Shown: piece by piece, positions 6,649 through 14,925 of the stretch
Layout: every line of letters begins with the position of its first letter
Numbering within the stretch: position 1 is the first letter of the stretch
From: a virus
IMG/VR virus record: IMGVR_UViG_3300012704_000289
Coordinates: 1-25,029 of that record
Length of the DNA: 25,029 bases
Direction: 5' to 3' (one strand)
Position numbers and translations under genes: made by a program
The notes under the pieces: generated by a model
Database searches by the model: none
Told to the model about the DNA's origin: nothing
The model's input: the letters and a program-made list of their open reading frames with translations, nothing else

Positions 6649-7377
6649 ATGACCGCTACACTGTCTGGTCTTACGACGTTTAATCCAAACCTCAACGAAG
6701 TCGTTGAGGAAGCGTTTGAGCGTTGCGGATCAGAACTGCGCACGGGTTATGACCTGCGTACGGCGACCCGTAGTCTGAACCTCATGTTCATGGACTGGGC
6801 GAACCGGGGCATTAACTTGTGGACGATGGATCTGTCGTATCAGCAAGTGCTGACTCCGGGCGTAGCGACCTACACGCTCCCCGTGGATACGGTAGACCTG
6901 CTTGACCATGTGATCCGTACAGGGTCTGGGACGACGCAGCAGGACATCAACATCACGCGCATCTCCAGTTCGACCTACCTGATGATCCCAAACAAGAACG
7001 CCACAGGGCGTCCGATTCAGGTCTGGATCAATCGGTTGAGCGGACAGACAGCAGCGAGTGGTAGCACCACGACGTATCAGCCCACGATCACCGTGTGGCC
7101 TACGCCGGATACGTCAACGACGTACACGTTTGTGGCGACTCGGCTACGACGTATGCAGGACGCAGGAACTGGTACCAATATCCAAGATATGGCGTTCCGG
7201 TTCTGGCCCGCGATGTGTTCGGGGTTAGCGTATTATATGTCTATGAAGATCCCCGGCGCGGATGGTCGTGCTGCGGCTCTCAAGGCTGTGTACGAAGAAG
7301 ACTGGATGAGGGCTGCGGAAGAGGACCGCGAGAAAGCGGCGATTCGATTCGTTCCACGTGAAACATTCCTACGGTGA
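6649..7377 (+). CDS. Head-to-tail adaptor / tail accessory protein (gp4- or tubular-protein-like)
   Basis: This 242-residue protein has the usual layout of connector proteins that attach to the portal ring. The N-terminal helical part (VVEEAFERCGSELRTGYDL, then SLNLMFMDWANRGINLW) is followed by a beta-rich insert (YTLPVDTVDLLDHVIR, ISSSTYLMIPNK, then YQPTITVWPTPDTSTTYTF) and a C-terminal helical part (RFWPAMCSGLAYYMSMKIPG, then EEDWMRAAEEDREKA). The 'RG-NLW', 'LP-D-VDLLD' and 'AxGLAYYxSMK' patterns are hallmarks I recognise from short-tailed aquatic phages. It would act after DNA packaging, extending the portal channel. It starts directly after the previous stop (TAAATG). A second, unrelated-looking adaptor lies at 8229. 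Confidence 0.8.
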   Translation: MTATLSGLTTFNPNLNEVVEEAFERCGSELRTGYDLRTATRSLNLMFMDWANRGINLWTMDLSYQQVLTPGVATYTLPVDTVDLLDHVIRTGSGTTQQDINITRISSSTYLMIPNKNATGRPIQVWINRLSGQTAASGSTTTYQPTITVWPTPDTSTTYTFVATRLRRMQDAGTGTNIQDMAFRFWPAMCSGLAYYMSMKIPGADGRAAALKAVYEEDWMRAAEEDREKAAIRFVPRETFLR

Positions 7378-7380
7378 TGT

Positions 7381-7761
7381 ATGCCTAGTCGGTTTGCATC
7401 AGCCAGAAATGCGATTGCGGAATGCGACCGCTGCGGTTTCCGTTACAAACTGACGGAACTTAAAAACCTTGTCATCAAGACCAAGAACGTCAACATCAAG
7501 GTCTGCCCGACGTGTTGGGATCCAGATCATCCGCAGTTGCAGTTAGGTCTGTATCCGGTTAACGACCCGCAAGCGGTGCGGGAGCCTCGCAAGGACATCA
7601 GTTATTACACCGCGAACGGTGTGAATGGCGGTGACGGTGGTAGCCGTATCTACCAATGGGGATGGAATCCAATCGGGTATAACACATCGTTTTTGCCCGA
7701 AACGCCGAACGATTTGATCGGTGTCGGTGGCGTCGGTACGGTTACTATAGCGTTCTCCTAG
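7381..7761 (+). CDS. Small zinc-ribbon virion-region protein
   Basis: The 126-residue product has a four-cysteine knuckle pair, CDRC (C15, C18) and CPTC (C42, C45), consistent with one zinc ribbon. The N-terminal FASARNAIAECDRCGFRY pattern and the later QLQLGLYPVNDPQAVREPR stretch are conserved in aquatic short-tailed phages as I remember them. The C-terminal half contains GGSRIYQWGWNPIG and ends in hydrophobic strands (VGTVTIAF). Its place between the two adaptor genes argues for a part in tail assembly or the tail itself rather than transcription. It starts three bases after the previous stop. Its function is not established. Confidence 0.75.
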   Translation: MPSRFASARNAIAECDRCGFRYKLTELKNLVIKTKNVNIKVCPTCWDPDHPQLQLGLYPVNDPQAVREPRKDISYYTANGVNGGDGGSRIYQWGWNPIGYNTSFLPETPNDLIGVGGVGTVTIAFS

Positions 7762-7770
7762 GAGATTTAG

Positions 7771-7920
7771 ATGAAGAAGCACGACAAGCATCACGACGGC
7801 AAGAAGCACATGGCGGCGGGTGGTGTCACTGGCGAAGCCATGAAGAAGTATGGGCGCAATCTCGCCCGTGCGATGAATCAGAAAGCCGCGTCGCATAAGA
7901 GCGGCGGTCGGGGGCGGTAA
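7771..7920 (+). CDS. Very small basic His/Lys protein (49 residues)
   Basis: The ATG at 7771 follows GGAGATTTAG, a good ribosome binding site that overlaps the previous stop, and the frame runs to TAA at 7918-7920. The product starts MKKHDKHHDGKKHMAAGG and continues GEAMKKYGRNLARAMNQKA, then SHKSGGRGR. It combines a His/Lys cluster with an AAGG box and a basic helix, so it resembles a miniature of the basic proteins encoded at 5087-6648. The stop overlaps the next ATG by one base (TAATG), indicating coupling. The N-terminal helix pattern 'GEAMKKYGRNLARAMNQ' is seen in small phage proteins of unknown function. Confidence 0.75.
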   Translation: MKKHDKHHDGKKHMAAGGVTGEAMKKYGRNLARAMNQKAASHKSGGRGR

Positions 7921-8222
7921 TGAGCAACAAATGGCAGGATTTTAAGTATTTCGGGTGGGATGAACCGAACCCCATCGGGAAGTACAAGCAGCCTATGAAG
8001 AACCCTCGGTTCACCGACGGTCAGGGCTACGAGTCTGATGAACTCGACCGCATGGGCACCAAGACCTACGGTCGTTGGGTGCGCCCGTTGAACGGCGACA
8101 AGAAGGAACGCCTTGAGATCCGTGGTTGCAAGAACACGACTCGTGGCAAGCACTTCTACGAGGATCATCAGGAGCGTGATCAGGTGCGGACTAAACCGCG
8201 TCCGGGTAAGCACGAGGACTGA
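7920..8222 (+). CDS. Small charged protein of unknown function
   Basis: The 100-residue product is polar and highly charged (KWQDFKYFGWDEPNPIGKY near the start, then GRWVRPLNGDKKER, and a basic end TKPRPGKHED). There is no membrane segment, signal peptide or motif I recognise. It is translated from an ATG that overlaps the preceding stop by one base, and it lies 6 bases before the second adaptor gene, so it is probably part of the tail-assembly operon. A packaging or assembly accessory role is a guess based on position only. Confidence 0.65.
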   Translation: MSNKWQDFKYFGWDEPNPIGKYKQPMKNPRFTDGQGYESDELDRMGTKTYGRWVRPLNGDKKERLEIRGCKNTTRGKHFYEDHQERDQVRTKPRPGKHED

Positions 8223-8228
8223 TAGACC

Positions 8229-8927
8229 ATGCAGGTCATCTACAGCACCACATCGTCGGCGACTAATAACCTCTATACGATGATTCAGAACTACTGTGAA
8301 TCGTCGGAAGCGTCGTTCGTTGCGAACATACCGAACTTTGTACAGTTAGCGGAAGAGCGGATCTATAACTCTGTTCAGCTTCCTGTCATTCGACAGAACG
8401 CGACGGGTACGATGACCTCAAGCAATCAGTATCTTCAGTTGCCTTCTGTTGTCGGTGGTGTGCCGGTATCGTGGCTATCGATCTTTTCTCTAGCCGTGAT
8501 TAATCCGAACAACATCGTGGGCAACACGAGTCAGTTGTTCTTGCTCGACAAAGACGTGAACTTCATTCGTCAGTCGTACCCAGATCCAACGGCGACAGGC
8601 ACTCCACAGCATTACGCAGTCTTCGACTCCAGTACGTTGATTCTTGGACCTACGCCAGATCAGAACTACTCGGTCGAGATGCACTACTACGGTTACCCTG
8701 CGTCCATCGTGACGGCAACCAATACATGGTTGGGGAATAACTTTGGTGAAGTGCTGTTGTACGGCGCGGTGCGTGAAGGATACGTCTACCTGAAGGGTGA
8801 GACGGACATGGCACAGAAGTACGACCAGATGTATCAGGAAGGCATGGCGCTGCTCAAGCAGCTTGGCGATGGCAAAGACCGTCAGGACGCGTATCGTTCT
8901 GGTCAGGTTAGGGTCAAAGTACAATGA
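8229..8927 (+). CDS. Head-tail adaptor protein (SU10-like adaptor type)
   Basis: The 232-residue product has the conserved layout I know from phage adaptor proteins of short-tailed phages: an N-terminal helix (NLYTMIQNYCESSEASFVAN), the strong motif LAEERIYNSVQLPVIRQNATG (residues about 40-60), a central sheet (LLDKDVNFIRQSYPDP, then HYAVFDSSTLILGPTPD), and a C-terminal helical pair (GNNFGEVLLYGAVREGYVY, then MAQKYDQMYQEGMALLKQLG). It ends in DGKDRQDAYRSGQVRVKVQ. It would bind below the portal and receive the tail stopper. The stop overlaps the next start as ATGA. Confidence 0.85.
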   Translation: MQVIYSTTSSATNNLYTMIQNYCESSEASFVANIPNFVQLAEERIYNSVQLPVIRQNATGTMTSSNQYLQLPSVVGGVPVSWLSIFSLAVINPNNIVGNTSQLFLLDKDVNFIRQSYPDPTATGTPQHYAVFDSSTLILGPTPDQNYSVEMHYYGYPASIVTATNTWLGNNFGEVLLYGAVREGYVYLKGETDMAQKYDQMYQEGMALLKQLGDGKDRQDAYRSGQVRVKVQ

Positions 8928-9337
8928 GCGGTATCACGCAATGTATGACCACCTCGTTCAAGGTGGACTGTTTGGGCATCGTGTCCAACGCCAAGATCGC
9001 GTTGTACTTAGTTGCCAATAGCGCGTCGTTAGATGCGACCACGACAGCGTACACCGCAACGGGCGAGACCACGGGTACCGGCTACACTGCCGGTGGACTC
9101 GCGTTGACCATAGGCACAGCGCCAACATCTAGCGGCACAACGGCGTACTTGGGCTTCAATAACGTCTCGTGGCCCGGAGCGTCGTTCAGCGCGGACGGCG
9201 CACTCATCTATAACTCGGTGACGGGACACTCCATCGCCGTGTTGAACTTCGGCGGTACCAAGACTGTTACGTCGGGTACGTTCACAGTACAGTTCCCCGC
9301 TGCCGCACCGGGGACTGCAATCGTTCAAATATCATAG
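8924..9337 (+). CDS. Small beta-rich virion protein (head or tail accessory)
   Basis: This 137-residue protein contains KIALYLVANSASLDATTTAY, then GETTGTGYTAGGLALT, then FSADGALIYNSVTG, and ends in a sheet (VTSGTFTVQFPAA, TAIVQIS). This strand order is widely conserved in phages that also carry the adaptor types found here; I recognise it as an uncharacterised structural protein. Its ATG overlaps the preceding stop by four bases. The lack of enzyme residues and the high Thr/Gly content support a structural role. There is no sign of a membrane segment. Confidence 0.75.
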   Translation: MSGITQCMTTSFKVDCLGIVSNAKIALYLVANSASLDATTTAYTATGETTGTGYTAGGLALTIGTAPTSSGTTAYLGFNNVSWPGASFSADGALIYNSVTGHSIAVLNFGGTKTVTSGTFTVQFPAAAPGTAIVQIS

Positions 9338-9346
9338 GGGTAGGCT

Positions 9347-9685
9347 ATGAGTAGTAAACGTTCAAAAGAAGGCTACTTGATGATTGATCATCGAGCGACG
9401 GAGCCTCTTAAAGACGAAATTATGGTCAAAGATGGGCTACCTCCCGGTGCCGGTAAGGGTTTGTTTGAGACAGCAACTTATACCTGTTCACACTGTGAAT
9501 ATGTAGTAGTGATGCACCCCAACCGTACTCGTGAGCGTGAGTATTGCCGAGGTTGTGATAGTTATATTTGTGACGGCTGCGGGGAATTGAAAAAACATGG
9601 TAGGCCCTGCAAAACCATGAAACAAATTGTTGATGAGGTAATGAATGCTGCTGAAAAGCAGTCGGGATTAATTATTGTTCCTTAA
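9347..9685 (+). CDS. Cysteine-rich zinc-finger-like protein
   Basis: The 112-residue product has seven cysteines in the C-terminal two thirds: C47 and C50 (CSHC), C67 and C70 (CRGC), C75 and C78 (CDGC), and C88, plus H84. This could make two zinc sites. The pattern VVVMHPNRTRERE followed by YCRGCDSYICDGC is conserved in related aquatic phages as I recall. The N-terminus is polar and not helical-membrane. By my count the gene is 147/339 GC (43%), clearly lower than adjacent genes (the row starting at base 9721 is 36/60), and it uses AT-rich codons, so it may have been acquired separately. Function unknown; assembly or host-takeover roles are both open. Confidence 0.75.
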   Translation: MSSKRSKEGYLMIDHRATEPLKDEIMVKDGLPPGAGKGLFETATYTCSHCEYVVVMHPNRTREREYCRGCDSYICDGCGELKKHGRPCKTMKQIVDEVMNAAEKQSGLIIVP

Positions 9686-9696
9686 GGAGATTTGCA

Positions 9697-10215
9697 ATGG
9701 CTAAGGTATCCAGTCAATTTTCATCGGTCCCAATGACCCTCACCACTATCGGTAGCGCGGCGTCGTCCGGTGGTTTCATGGCACTTCTCGGTGTCGCTTC
9801 GTCGGTCGCAAAGATCAGCGAAATCTACATGGGTGGTGAAGCCGCTTCGTCTTCGCAGGTGGCGAGCATGGTGTTTGCGCGTGTTACTACGCTAGCAACC
9901 ACTCCCGCTGTAGGTAACGCCACGACTATCTTCACGGATATCACGGCGGTTGCACCTACCTTGGCTGCGACTCCGGGGTTCACCTCCGCTGCCACTGGCC
10001 CGACTTCGGCGTCGGGTTCGCAGATTCTTCACTTGTCGTACAACGCGTACGGCGGCATTGTGCGTTGGGTGTCGTCGCCTGATCAGCAGATCACGATGTA
10101 CGGTGCCAGTGCGTATACCGTTGGTACTCAGGGTACCGGTGGTAGCATGAACTTGATTCAGGTTGGTGGTACGGCGTCCACGATGTCGGGTCACATCTTG
10201 TACGAAGTGATGTAA
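9697..10215 (+). CDS. Small structural protein
   Basis: This 172-residue protein is Ala/Ser/Thr/Gly-rich with a hydrophobic helix-like segment at about 25-42 (GFMALLGVASSVAKISEI) and the strand motif KISEIYMGGEAASSSQVASM that I associate with phage virion proteins. The C-terminal half is beta-like (SQILHLSYNAYGGIVRWV, then QITMYGASAYTVG). A perfect AAGGAG precedes the ATG. It is the last gene before the second terminator, which suggests it ends the adaptor operon. Copy number is probably high because of the strong ribosome site, but its place in the particle is unknown. Confidence 0.7.
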   Translation: MAKVSSQFSSVPMTLTTIGSAASSGGFMALLGVASSVAKISEIYMGGEAASSSQVASMVFARVTTLATTPAVGNATTIFTDITAVAPTLAATPGFTSAATGPTSASGSQILHLSYNAYGGIVRWVSSPDQQITMYGASAYTVGTQGTGGSMNLIQVGGTASTMSGHILYEVM

Positions 10216-10224
10216 TGACGGTAT

Positions 10225-10257
10225 GGAGCCGGGGCACTCCCCCGACTCCTATTTTTT
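10225..10257 (+). terminator. Rho-independent terminator closing the adaptor operon
   Basis: GGAGCCGGGG (10225-10234) pairs with CCCCGACTCC (10240-10249), one mismatch, around a five-base loop, followed by TATTTTTT. It starts 9 bases after the stop of the previous gene. The T-run is longer than at the capsid terminator, so termination should be stronger here. Confidence 0.85.
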
Positions 10258-10281
10258 GAGAGCCTGTATTAGGAGATAGAG

Positions 10282-12882
10282 GTGACCGTACAGGCGGTAT
10301 TTACCGGCTATATATCGAGTGGAGCCGGAAGTACCACTGCGGGAACCACGCTAACCGTCCTATCGGTTACGTCAGGCACGATTGCCATTGGGCAAAACGT
10401 CAGCGGCGCAGGTGTTGCTGCTGGCACTCGCATCACAGCGGGTTCAGGTACTTCTTGGACTGTCAGCGTTTCACAGACTGTGGGCGCGACGGGCGGTATT
10501 GCGTTAGCGGGTAACGTACCGTTTAACCAACCGGACTGGGTTACGCCACCTCCTCGCGTACACCCAACGTATGTTCCGCCAGACACACTGATTCAGCGGA
10601 ATATCTCGGCACCTTTTCGACAAACGGATTGGCAGAATCCCATCCTGCCGAAAGCCCCGTCGGTTGTTCATACCTTCATGGGGTCCGTATTGGCGTTGGG
10701 GTTGCTAGTCAATGCGCCTCCGAATAAGCCGAACGACTTCCCGAACCCTGTTACTCGCGTAGCCGCGCAGCAGAACGTTGGTAGCAACAACACGATTCGT
10801 TTAGTGCCGCCACCACCATTTAGGCCGGTGGATGCGCCGAATCCATTGGTGCGTGTCTATCCAACACCAGATCAGCCAGACTTCATACGTCTGCTAAGTA
10901 TTCCATCTCCTACTAGACAAGTAGATTGGCAGAACCCAAGCGTACGGGTATTCCCGCAGCCTGATGTCGTTCAGAACACGGTCATCCGTCAGGTGCCGCC
11001 TCCGCCTATTCGGCCTGTTGATGCGCCGAATCCATCAACTAAGGTTTATCCGCAACCGGATGTCGTACAGAACACGGTCATCCGTCAGGTGCCACAACCA
11101 CCTGTGCGTCCGGTTGATGCGCCGAACCCTGTCATACGGGTCTACCCACAACAAGAAGTAGGCCAAAACACCACGCTTGGTCAGGTACCGCCGCCACCGT
11201 TCAGGCCGGTGGATGCGCCGAACCCGTTAACGCGACTCGCGGCTCAACCGGTACCTCCAGATTTCTTAACTCTGCAAATTACGGCTGCGCCGACTCGTCA
11301 GGCGGATTGGCAGAACCCAAGCGTACGGGTGTTCCCGCAACCGGATGTCGTGCAGAACACGCTGTTGCGGCAAACGCCGCCGCCTCCGTTCAGACCGGTT
11401 GATGCGCCGAATCCGATAGTAAAAGTCTATCCGGTATCTGAGCAGCCAGACTTCTTGCGGGTATTGTCTGTTCCGGGGCCATTCCGTCAATTGGATTGGC
11501 AAAACCCGTCAGTCAAAGTTTATCCGCAGCCTGACGTTCTACCGAACACGACTGTTCAACAGGTGCCCCTGCCACCGTTTAGGCCAGTCGATGCACCTAA
11601 CCCTGTAACACGGCTCTATCCGATACCGGATCAACCTGACTTTTTACGGCTGCTGAATTTCGCTGCACCGTTTAATTTAACGGATCAGCCGAACCCGTCA
11701 GTCAGGGTTTACCCGCAACCGGACGCGGTTCAAAACAACACGTTGCGGCAAGTGCCCGCGCCGCCGTTCAAGCCCGTTGACCTGCCTAACCCGATCACGC
11801 GGCTCTCACCCCTGCCAGATTCGCCCGATTTCATGCGGTATCTGGCGGTACCGGGGCCGTTTAAGCAATCGGATTGGCTCAACCCGATCACGAGGGTCTA
11901 CCCGCAGCCTGACGTTCTACCTAATACAACTATTAGGCAAGTTGCTCCAGTCCTAGCCCCGTTCGTACCGGCGGATCTTCCAAACCCGCTTACACGAATT
12001 GCGGCGCAACCTATCCCGCCGGACTTCCTGACGATTCGGTCGATCTCGGCTCCGTTTAACCAGACGGACTTCCCGAATCCGGTTACACGCATTGCGGCAC
12101 AGCAGGATGTAGGCGCGAACTACACCTTGCGGCAGATGATTCCGGCAGCGCCGTTTAGCCTGAGAGATTGGGCCAATCCGGTTACGCGTAGTGCGTTGTT
12201 GCCTGATGTAGGAAATAACTACACCATTCGGCAAGCGGTACCGCTGGCTCCGTTTACTCAGACCGACTTTCCGAATCCGATTCCGCGCCTTGCGGCGCAG
12301 CAGGATGTCGGGGCGAACTACACTCTCCGACAGGTCATAGCCCCGACTCCGTTCAATCAGACCGACTGGCCCAACCCGCAGTTCCGGGCACCGCGCGGCA
12401 TCACGTTCGATCCCGCGTATCTGCAACCGCCCCCGTTGGTCATCGTACTTGTCACAGGCGTATCAGGTTTTGGTACAATCGGGCAAGTTTCGATCCAGAT
12501 CACGCAACTCTGGAATCCGGTCAATGACTCTCAGACTCCCAACTGGGGTGTACTGCCGGATACACAGACGCCGAACTGGATCCCGGTCGTTGACGCACAG
12601 ACCCCCGGATGGACTGTCGTTAGCGATCCGCAGACGCCAAACTGGACTTCAGTTAGCGTCGCGCCGACAACTGCTTGGACAACGATCAGCGACGCGCAAA
12701 CCCCGAACTGGGCTAACGTCAATGATTCGCAAACGTCGAATTGGGTTGCAGTTACAAATTCGCAGACCCCTGCGTGGACGGCGGTATTGAACACACAAGC
12801 ACCAAACTGGACTTCCGTCAGCGACTCACAGGGTTCAACATGGACTCCGATCAACGACGCCCAAAATCCCAACTGGAAGTAA
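10282..12882 (+). CDS. Repeat-built extended virion protein with two different tandem-repeat blocks
   Basis: The 866-residue product has three parts. Residues ~20-75 are one copy of the beta module shared with the next gene (GTIAIGQNVSGAGVAAGTRI, then [10 protein letters not shown]). Residues ~80-703 hold about 20 copies of a Pro-rich repeat of roughly 31 residues with core P-F-R-P-V-D-A-P-N-P-x-x-R-V-Y-P and a spacer such as QPDVVQNTVIRQV; alternating copies read DWQNPS or DAPNP. Residues 744-864 are exactly 11 copies of an 11-residue repeat, WTxVxDxQTPN. No enzyme motif is visible. A stretched proline-rich rod topped by a Trp-containing solenoid-like head would fit a fibre or ruler. Start is GTG at 10282, after AGGAG at 10271-10275. 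Similar Pro/Asp/Trp repeats exist in other phages as I remember, but function is unproven. Confidence 0.8.
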   Translation: MTVQAVFTGYISSGAGSTTAGTTLTVLSVTSGTIAIGQNVSGAGVAAGTRITAGSGTSWTVSVSQTVGATGGIALAGNVPFNQPDWVTPPPRVHPTYVPPDTLIQRNISAPFRQTDWQNPILPKAPSVVHTFMGSVLALGLLVNAPPNKPNDFPNPVTRVAAQQNVGSNNTIRLVPPPPFRPVDAPNPLVRVYPTPDQPDFIRLLSIPSPTRQVDWQNPSVRVFPQPDVVQNTVIRQVPPPPIRPVDAPNPSTKVYPQPDVVQNTVIRQVPQPPVRPVDAPNPVIRVYPQQEVGQNTTLGQVPPPPFRPVDAPNPLTRLAAQPVPPDFLTLQITAAPTRQADWQNPSVRVFPQPDVVQNTLLRQTPPPPFRPVDAPNPIVKVYPVSEQPDFLRVLSVPGPFRQLDWQNPSVKVYPQPDVLPNTTVQQVPLPPFRPVDAPNPVTRLYPIPDQPDFLRLLNFAAPFNLTDQPNPSVRVYPQPDAVQNNTLRQVPAPPFKPVDLPNPITRLSPLPDSPDFMRYLAVPGPFKQSDWLNPITRVYPQPDVLPNTTIRQVAPVLAPFVPADLPNPLTRIAAQPIPPDFLTIRSISAPFNQTDFPNPVTRIAAQQDVGANYTLRQMIPAAPFSLRDWANPVTRSALLPDVGNNYTIRQAVPLAPFTQTDFPNPIPRLAAQQDVGANYTLRQVIAPTPFNQTDWPNPQFRAPRGITFDPAYLQPPPLVIVLVTGVSGFGTIGQVSIQITQLWNPVNDSQTPNWGVLPDTQTPNWIPVVDAQTPGWTVVSDPQTPNWTSVSVAPTTAWTTISDAQTPNWANVNDSQTSNWVAVTNSQTPAWTAVLNTQAPNWTSVSDSQGSTWTPINDAQNPNWK
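10516..12392 (+). repeat. About 20 tandem proline-rich repeats (~93 bases each)
   Basis: Each unit carries (P)PF(R/N)(P/Q)(V/T)D(A/W/F)(P/Q)NP followed by R or K and a hydrophobic/Tyr/Pro end. Copies are diverged but some are nearly identical in DNA: the 26 bases at 10972-10997 recur at 11068-11093 (96 bases apart), and the 26 bases at 10924-10949 recur at 11305-11330. This indicates recent duplication within the block. Confidence 0.85.
12511..12873 (+). repeat. Eleven tandem 33-base units (WTxVxDxQTPN)
   Basis: A Trp codon starts every unit, and the spacing is exactly 33 bases from the first Trp (12511) to the last unit end (12873). Consensus is W-T-x-V-x-D-x-Q-T-P-N; unit 5 (SVAPTTA end) is the most diverged. 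The regular period suggests a small solenoid or coiled rod. Confidence 0.85.
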
Positions 12883-12885
12883 TCA

Positions 12886-14916
12886 ATGGCTAGTACATAT
12901 TCCCAGAACCTCGGTATCCAGTTGATCGCTCCCGGCGATCAAGCGGGTCAATGGGGTGCGACGACCAACTACAACTTCTCAAACTTCATTGAGACAGCCA
13001 TTTCGGGACTGACTACTTTCTCGTGTTCTGGTGGTACTGACGCTTTCGGTCCTATCGGTACTGCCAATACGTCGGCGTCACGAGCCATGTTCGTCAAACT
13101 GACGGGTACCGGCGGCGGCACTGTCGCGCTGAGTCCTACGTCTCCAAGCGGATCAGGCACGATCACGAAATTGTATTTCGTCAACAACAGTACTACGACC
13201 CCTGCTAGTGCGGTGACGTTTAAAACTACCGCAGGTACCGGCGTTAGTATTCCGGCAAGCAGTACGCTCGCGGTGTTCTGCGACGGTACGAACATCGTCA
13301 ATGCTTCGCCTACGGCATTCGCGTCATTGGCTGTATCGGGGTTGCTCTCTTCGGGCAATTTGCAGGTAGGCCCTGCTTCGTCTGGTTCTACGTTGTTCGT
13401 TGAATCGTCTAGCACGGCGGCATCCATCACGGGCTACATTGCTCCGATGGCGTCGGTGTCGAACGTCACAGGTTCTATTTCCGGTACGTCGTTAACGCTC
13501 ACCGTAGTCAACAGCGGCACGGTCGCTATCGGTCAGATTCTGTCGGGTACGGGCGTTGCGCCTAACACGGTTATCGTTGGCGGTTCGGGTTTAAGTTGGA
13601 CGGTCAGCGTTTCGCAGACTGTCGCAAGCACGACGATTGTGGGTTCGGCCTCTACGCTGCTCACAGTATCTACGTCGGTCAGCGGTACGGTGGCTATCGG
13701 TCAGATCGTTACTGGAACCGGCGTTGCGACTGGCACGACGATCACGGGCGGTAGCGGTAACTATTGGGTAGTCAACTCATCGCAGACGGTTGGATCTTCG
13801 GGTACGCCTATCGCGCTGACTTGCACTCCAACGATTGCGTGGCTAGATGCAGCGACTGGCGCGTGGAACATATACGGCGCTATTAATAACAGCGGCGCGA
13901 TCACGAGCAACGGTACGCTGACGGGTACGACGCTGACGGTCAATGGCTCGTCGGTGCCTCTCAACGGCGTTTACCTGCCTTCCACCAATACGCTTGGTCT
14001 TGCAACCAACAGCACTCAACGTGTAACGATTGGATCGACGGGCAACTGGAACGTCGTTGCTCCTACGACAATCACGACTCAGACGGGCTGCTCAATCTCC
14101 GGTACGGCGTTGACGCTCGGTGCGACTAACGCTGCCGTGGCTACGGGTCAACTTGTGACCGGTACGGGTGTGGCGCAGGGCACCACAATTTCGTCGGGTA
14201 GCGGCACATCTTGGGTTGTGAACATCAGCCAGACCGTAGCGTCTACGACGATGTCGTTCTATGCGAACAGCCCGACTGCGGTCTTCAACGGCCCAAGCGG
14301 TATTCACTCGACGCAAATTTCGAGCGCCTCGGGTACTCTGTTCAATGCGGGTTTCCTTGAAGCCCCGATCAATAGCATTACCGGCAGCACTTATACGACG
14401 ATCCTGTCTGACTCGGGCAAGACGGTCTATTACAGCGGCACGGCGGGTGCTACTTCGACTGCATCGTCCGGTACTACGGCATCCAATATCATTACGGCAA
14501 GCGGCACCGTTGCGGGTACTTTTGCCATTGGTCAGACCGTTACTGGAACAAACGTTGCCGCTGGCTCTATCATTTCAAACGTCAGCGGTACGAACCCATA
14601 CAGCCTCACGCTGGTTAACGCAGCGGGTACAGCGCTGAATCCTACTGGCACGGTATCCGGCGCACTTACTGCTACGCCTACAATTTTGATCCCTGCAAAT
14701 ACCGCAGTTCCTTATCCCGTAGGTACTGTCTTGACGTTCATGAACGACACGACGACAAGTATTGCTACGACAAGCATCGCGATCAATATTGTCACGGATA
14801 CCGTGATCAATACGTCCGGTAATACTGGCGTGAGAACTCTAGGTCGTTATGGTCTGGCAACGGCACTTAAACTGACTTCAACTCGTTGGCTTGTTACCGG
14901 CTCCAACTTCTCTTAA
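12886..14916 (+). CDS. Tail fibre protein with beta-module repeats
   Basis: Residues ~1-150 match the well-known phage fibre N-terminal domain: [20 protein letters not shown], then [16 protein letters not shown], then [23 protein letters not shown] and VFCDGTNIV. This domain anchors the fibre to the tail. The middle has four copies of a ~55-residue beta module (starting near residues 195, 256, 398 and 529) with core GTVAIGQI(L/V)(S/T)GTGVA and SW(T/V)V(S/N)xSQTV; the fourth is the most changed. The C-terminal part ([19 protein letters not shown], then WLVTGSN) resembles the closing domain of many fibre proteins. It would bind the host surface. Its ATG lies 3 bases after the previous stop, implying joint expression with the repeat protein. 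Confidence 0.8.
   Translation: MASTYSQNLGIQLIAPGDQAGQWGATTNYNFSNFIETAISGLTTFSCSGGTDAFGPIGTANTSASRAMFVKLTGTGGGTVALSPTSPSGSGTITKLYFVNNSTTTPASAVTFKTTAGTGVSIPASSTLAVFCDGTNIVNASPTAFASLAVSGLLSSGNLQVGPASSGSTLFVESSSTAASITGYIAPMASVSNVTGSISGTSLTLTVVNSGTVAIGQILSGTGVAPNTVIVGGSGLSWTVSVSQTVASTTIVGSASTLLTVSTSVSGTVAIGQIVTGTGVATGTTITGGSGNYWVVNSSQTVGSSGTPIALTCTPTIAWLDAATGAWNIYGAINNSGAITSNGTLTGTTLTVNGSSVPLNGVYLPSTNTLGLATNSTQRVTIGSTGNWNVVAPTTITTQTGCSISGTALTLGATNAAVATGQLVTGTGVAQGTTISSGSGTSWVVNISQTVASTTMSFYANSPTAVFNGPSGIHSTQISSASGTLFNAGFLEAPINSITGSTYTTILSDSGKTVYYSGTAGATSTASSGTTASNIITASGTVAGTFAIGQTVTGTNVAAGSIISNVSGTNPYSLTLVNAAGTALNPTGTVSGALTATPTILIPANTAVPYPVGTVLTFMNDTTTSIATTSIAINIVTDTVINTSGNTGVRTLGRYGLATALKLTSTRWLVTGSNFS
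13468..14660 (+). repeat. Four copies of the GTGVA/SQTV beta module in the fibre gene
   Basis: Copies lie at about 13468-13640, 13648-13800, 14077-14250 and 14470-14640. Shared elements are G-x-V/F-A-I/T-G-Q, T/S-G-T-G/N-V-A, and in the first three S/N-W/Y-V-V-S/N-x-S-Q-T-V. The first part of the gene at 10282 carries another copy. DNA similarity among copies is obvious around the GTAC/GGTACG-rich linkers. Confidence 0.75.
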
Positions 14917-14925
14917 GGCATAACA

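Noticed and set aside
10516-12873. CRISPR-like array because of regular repeats
   Set aside because: Repeats are in-frame, coding and without unique spacers; the period matches protein units.
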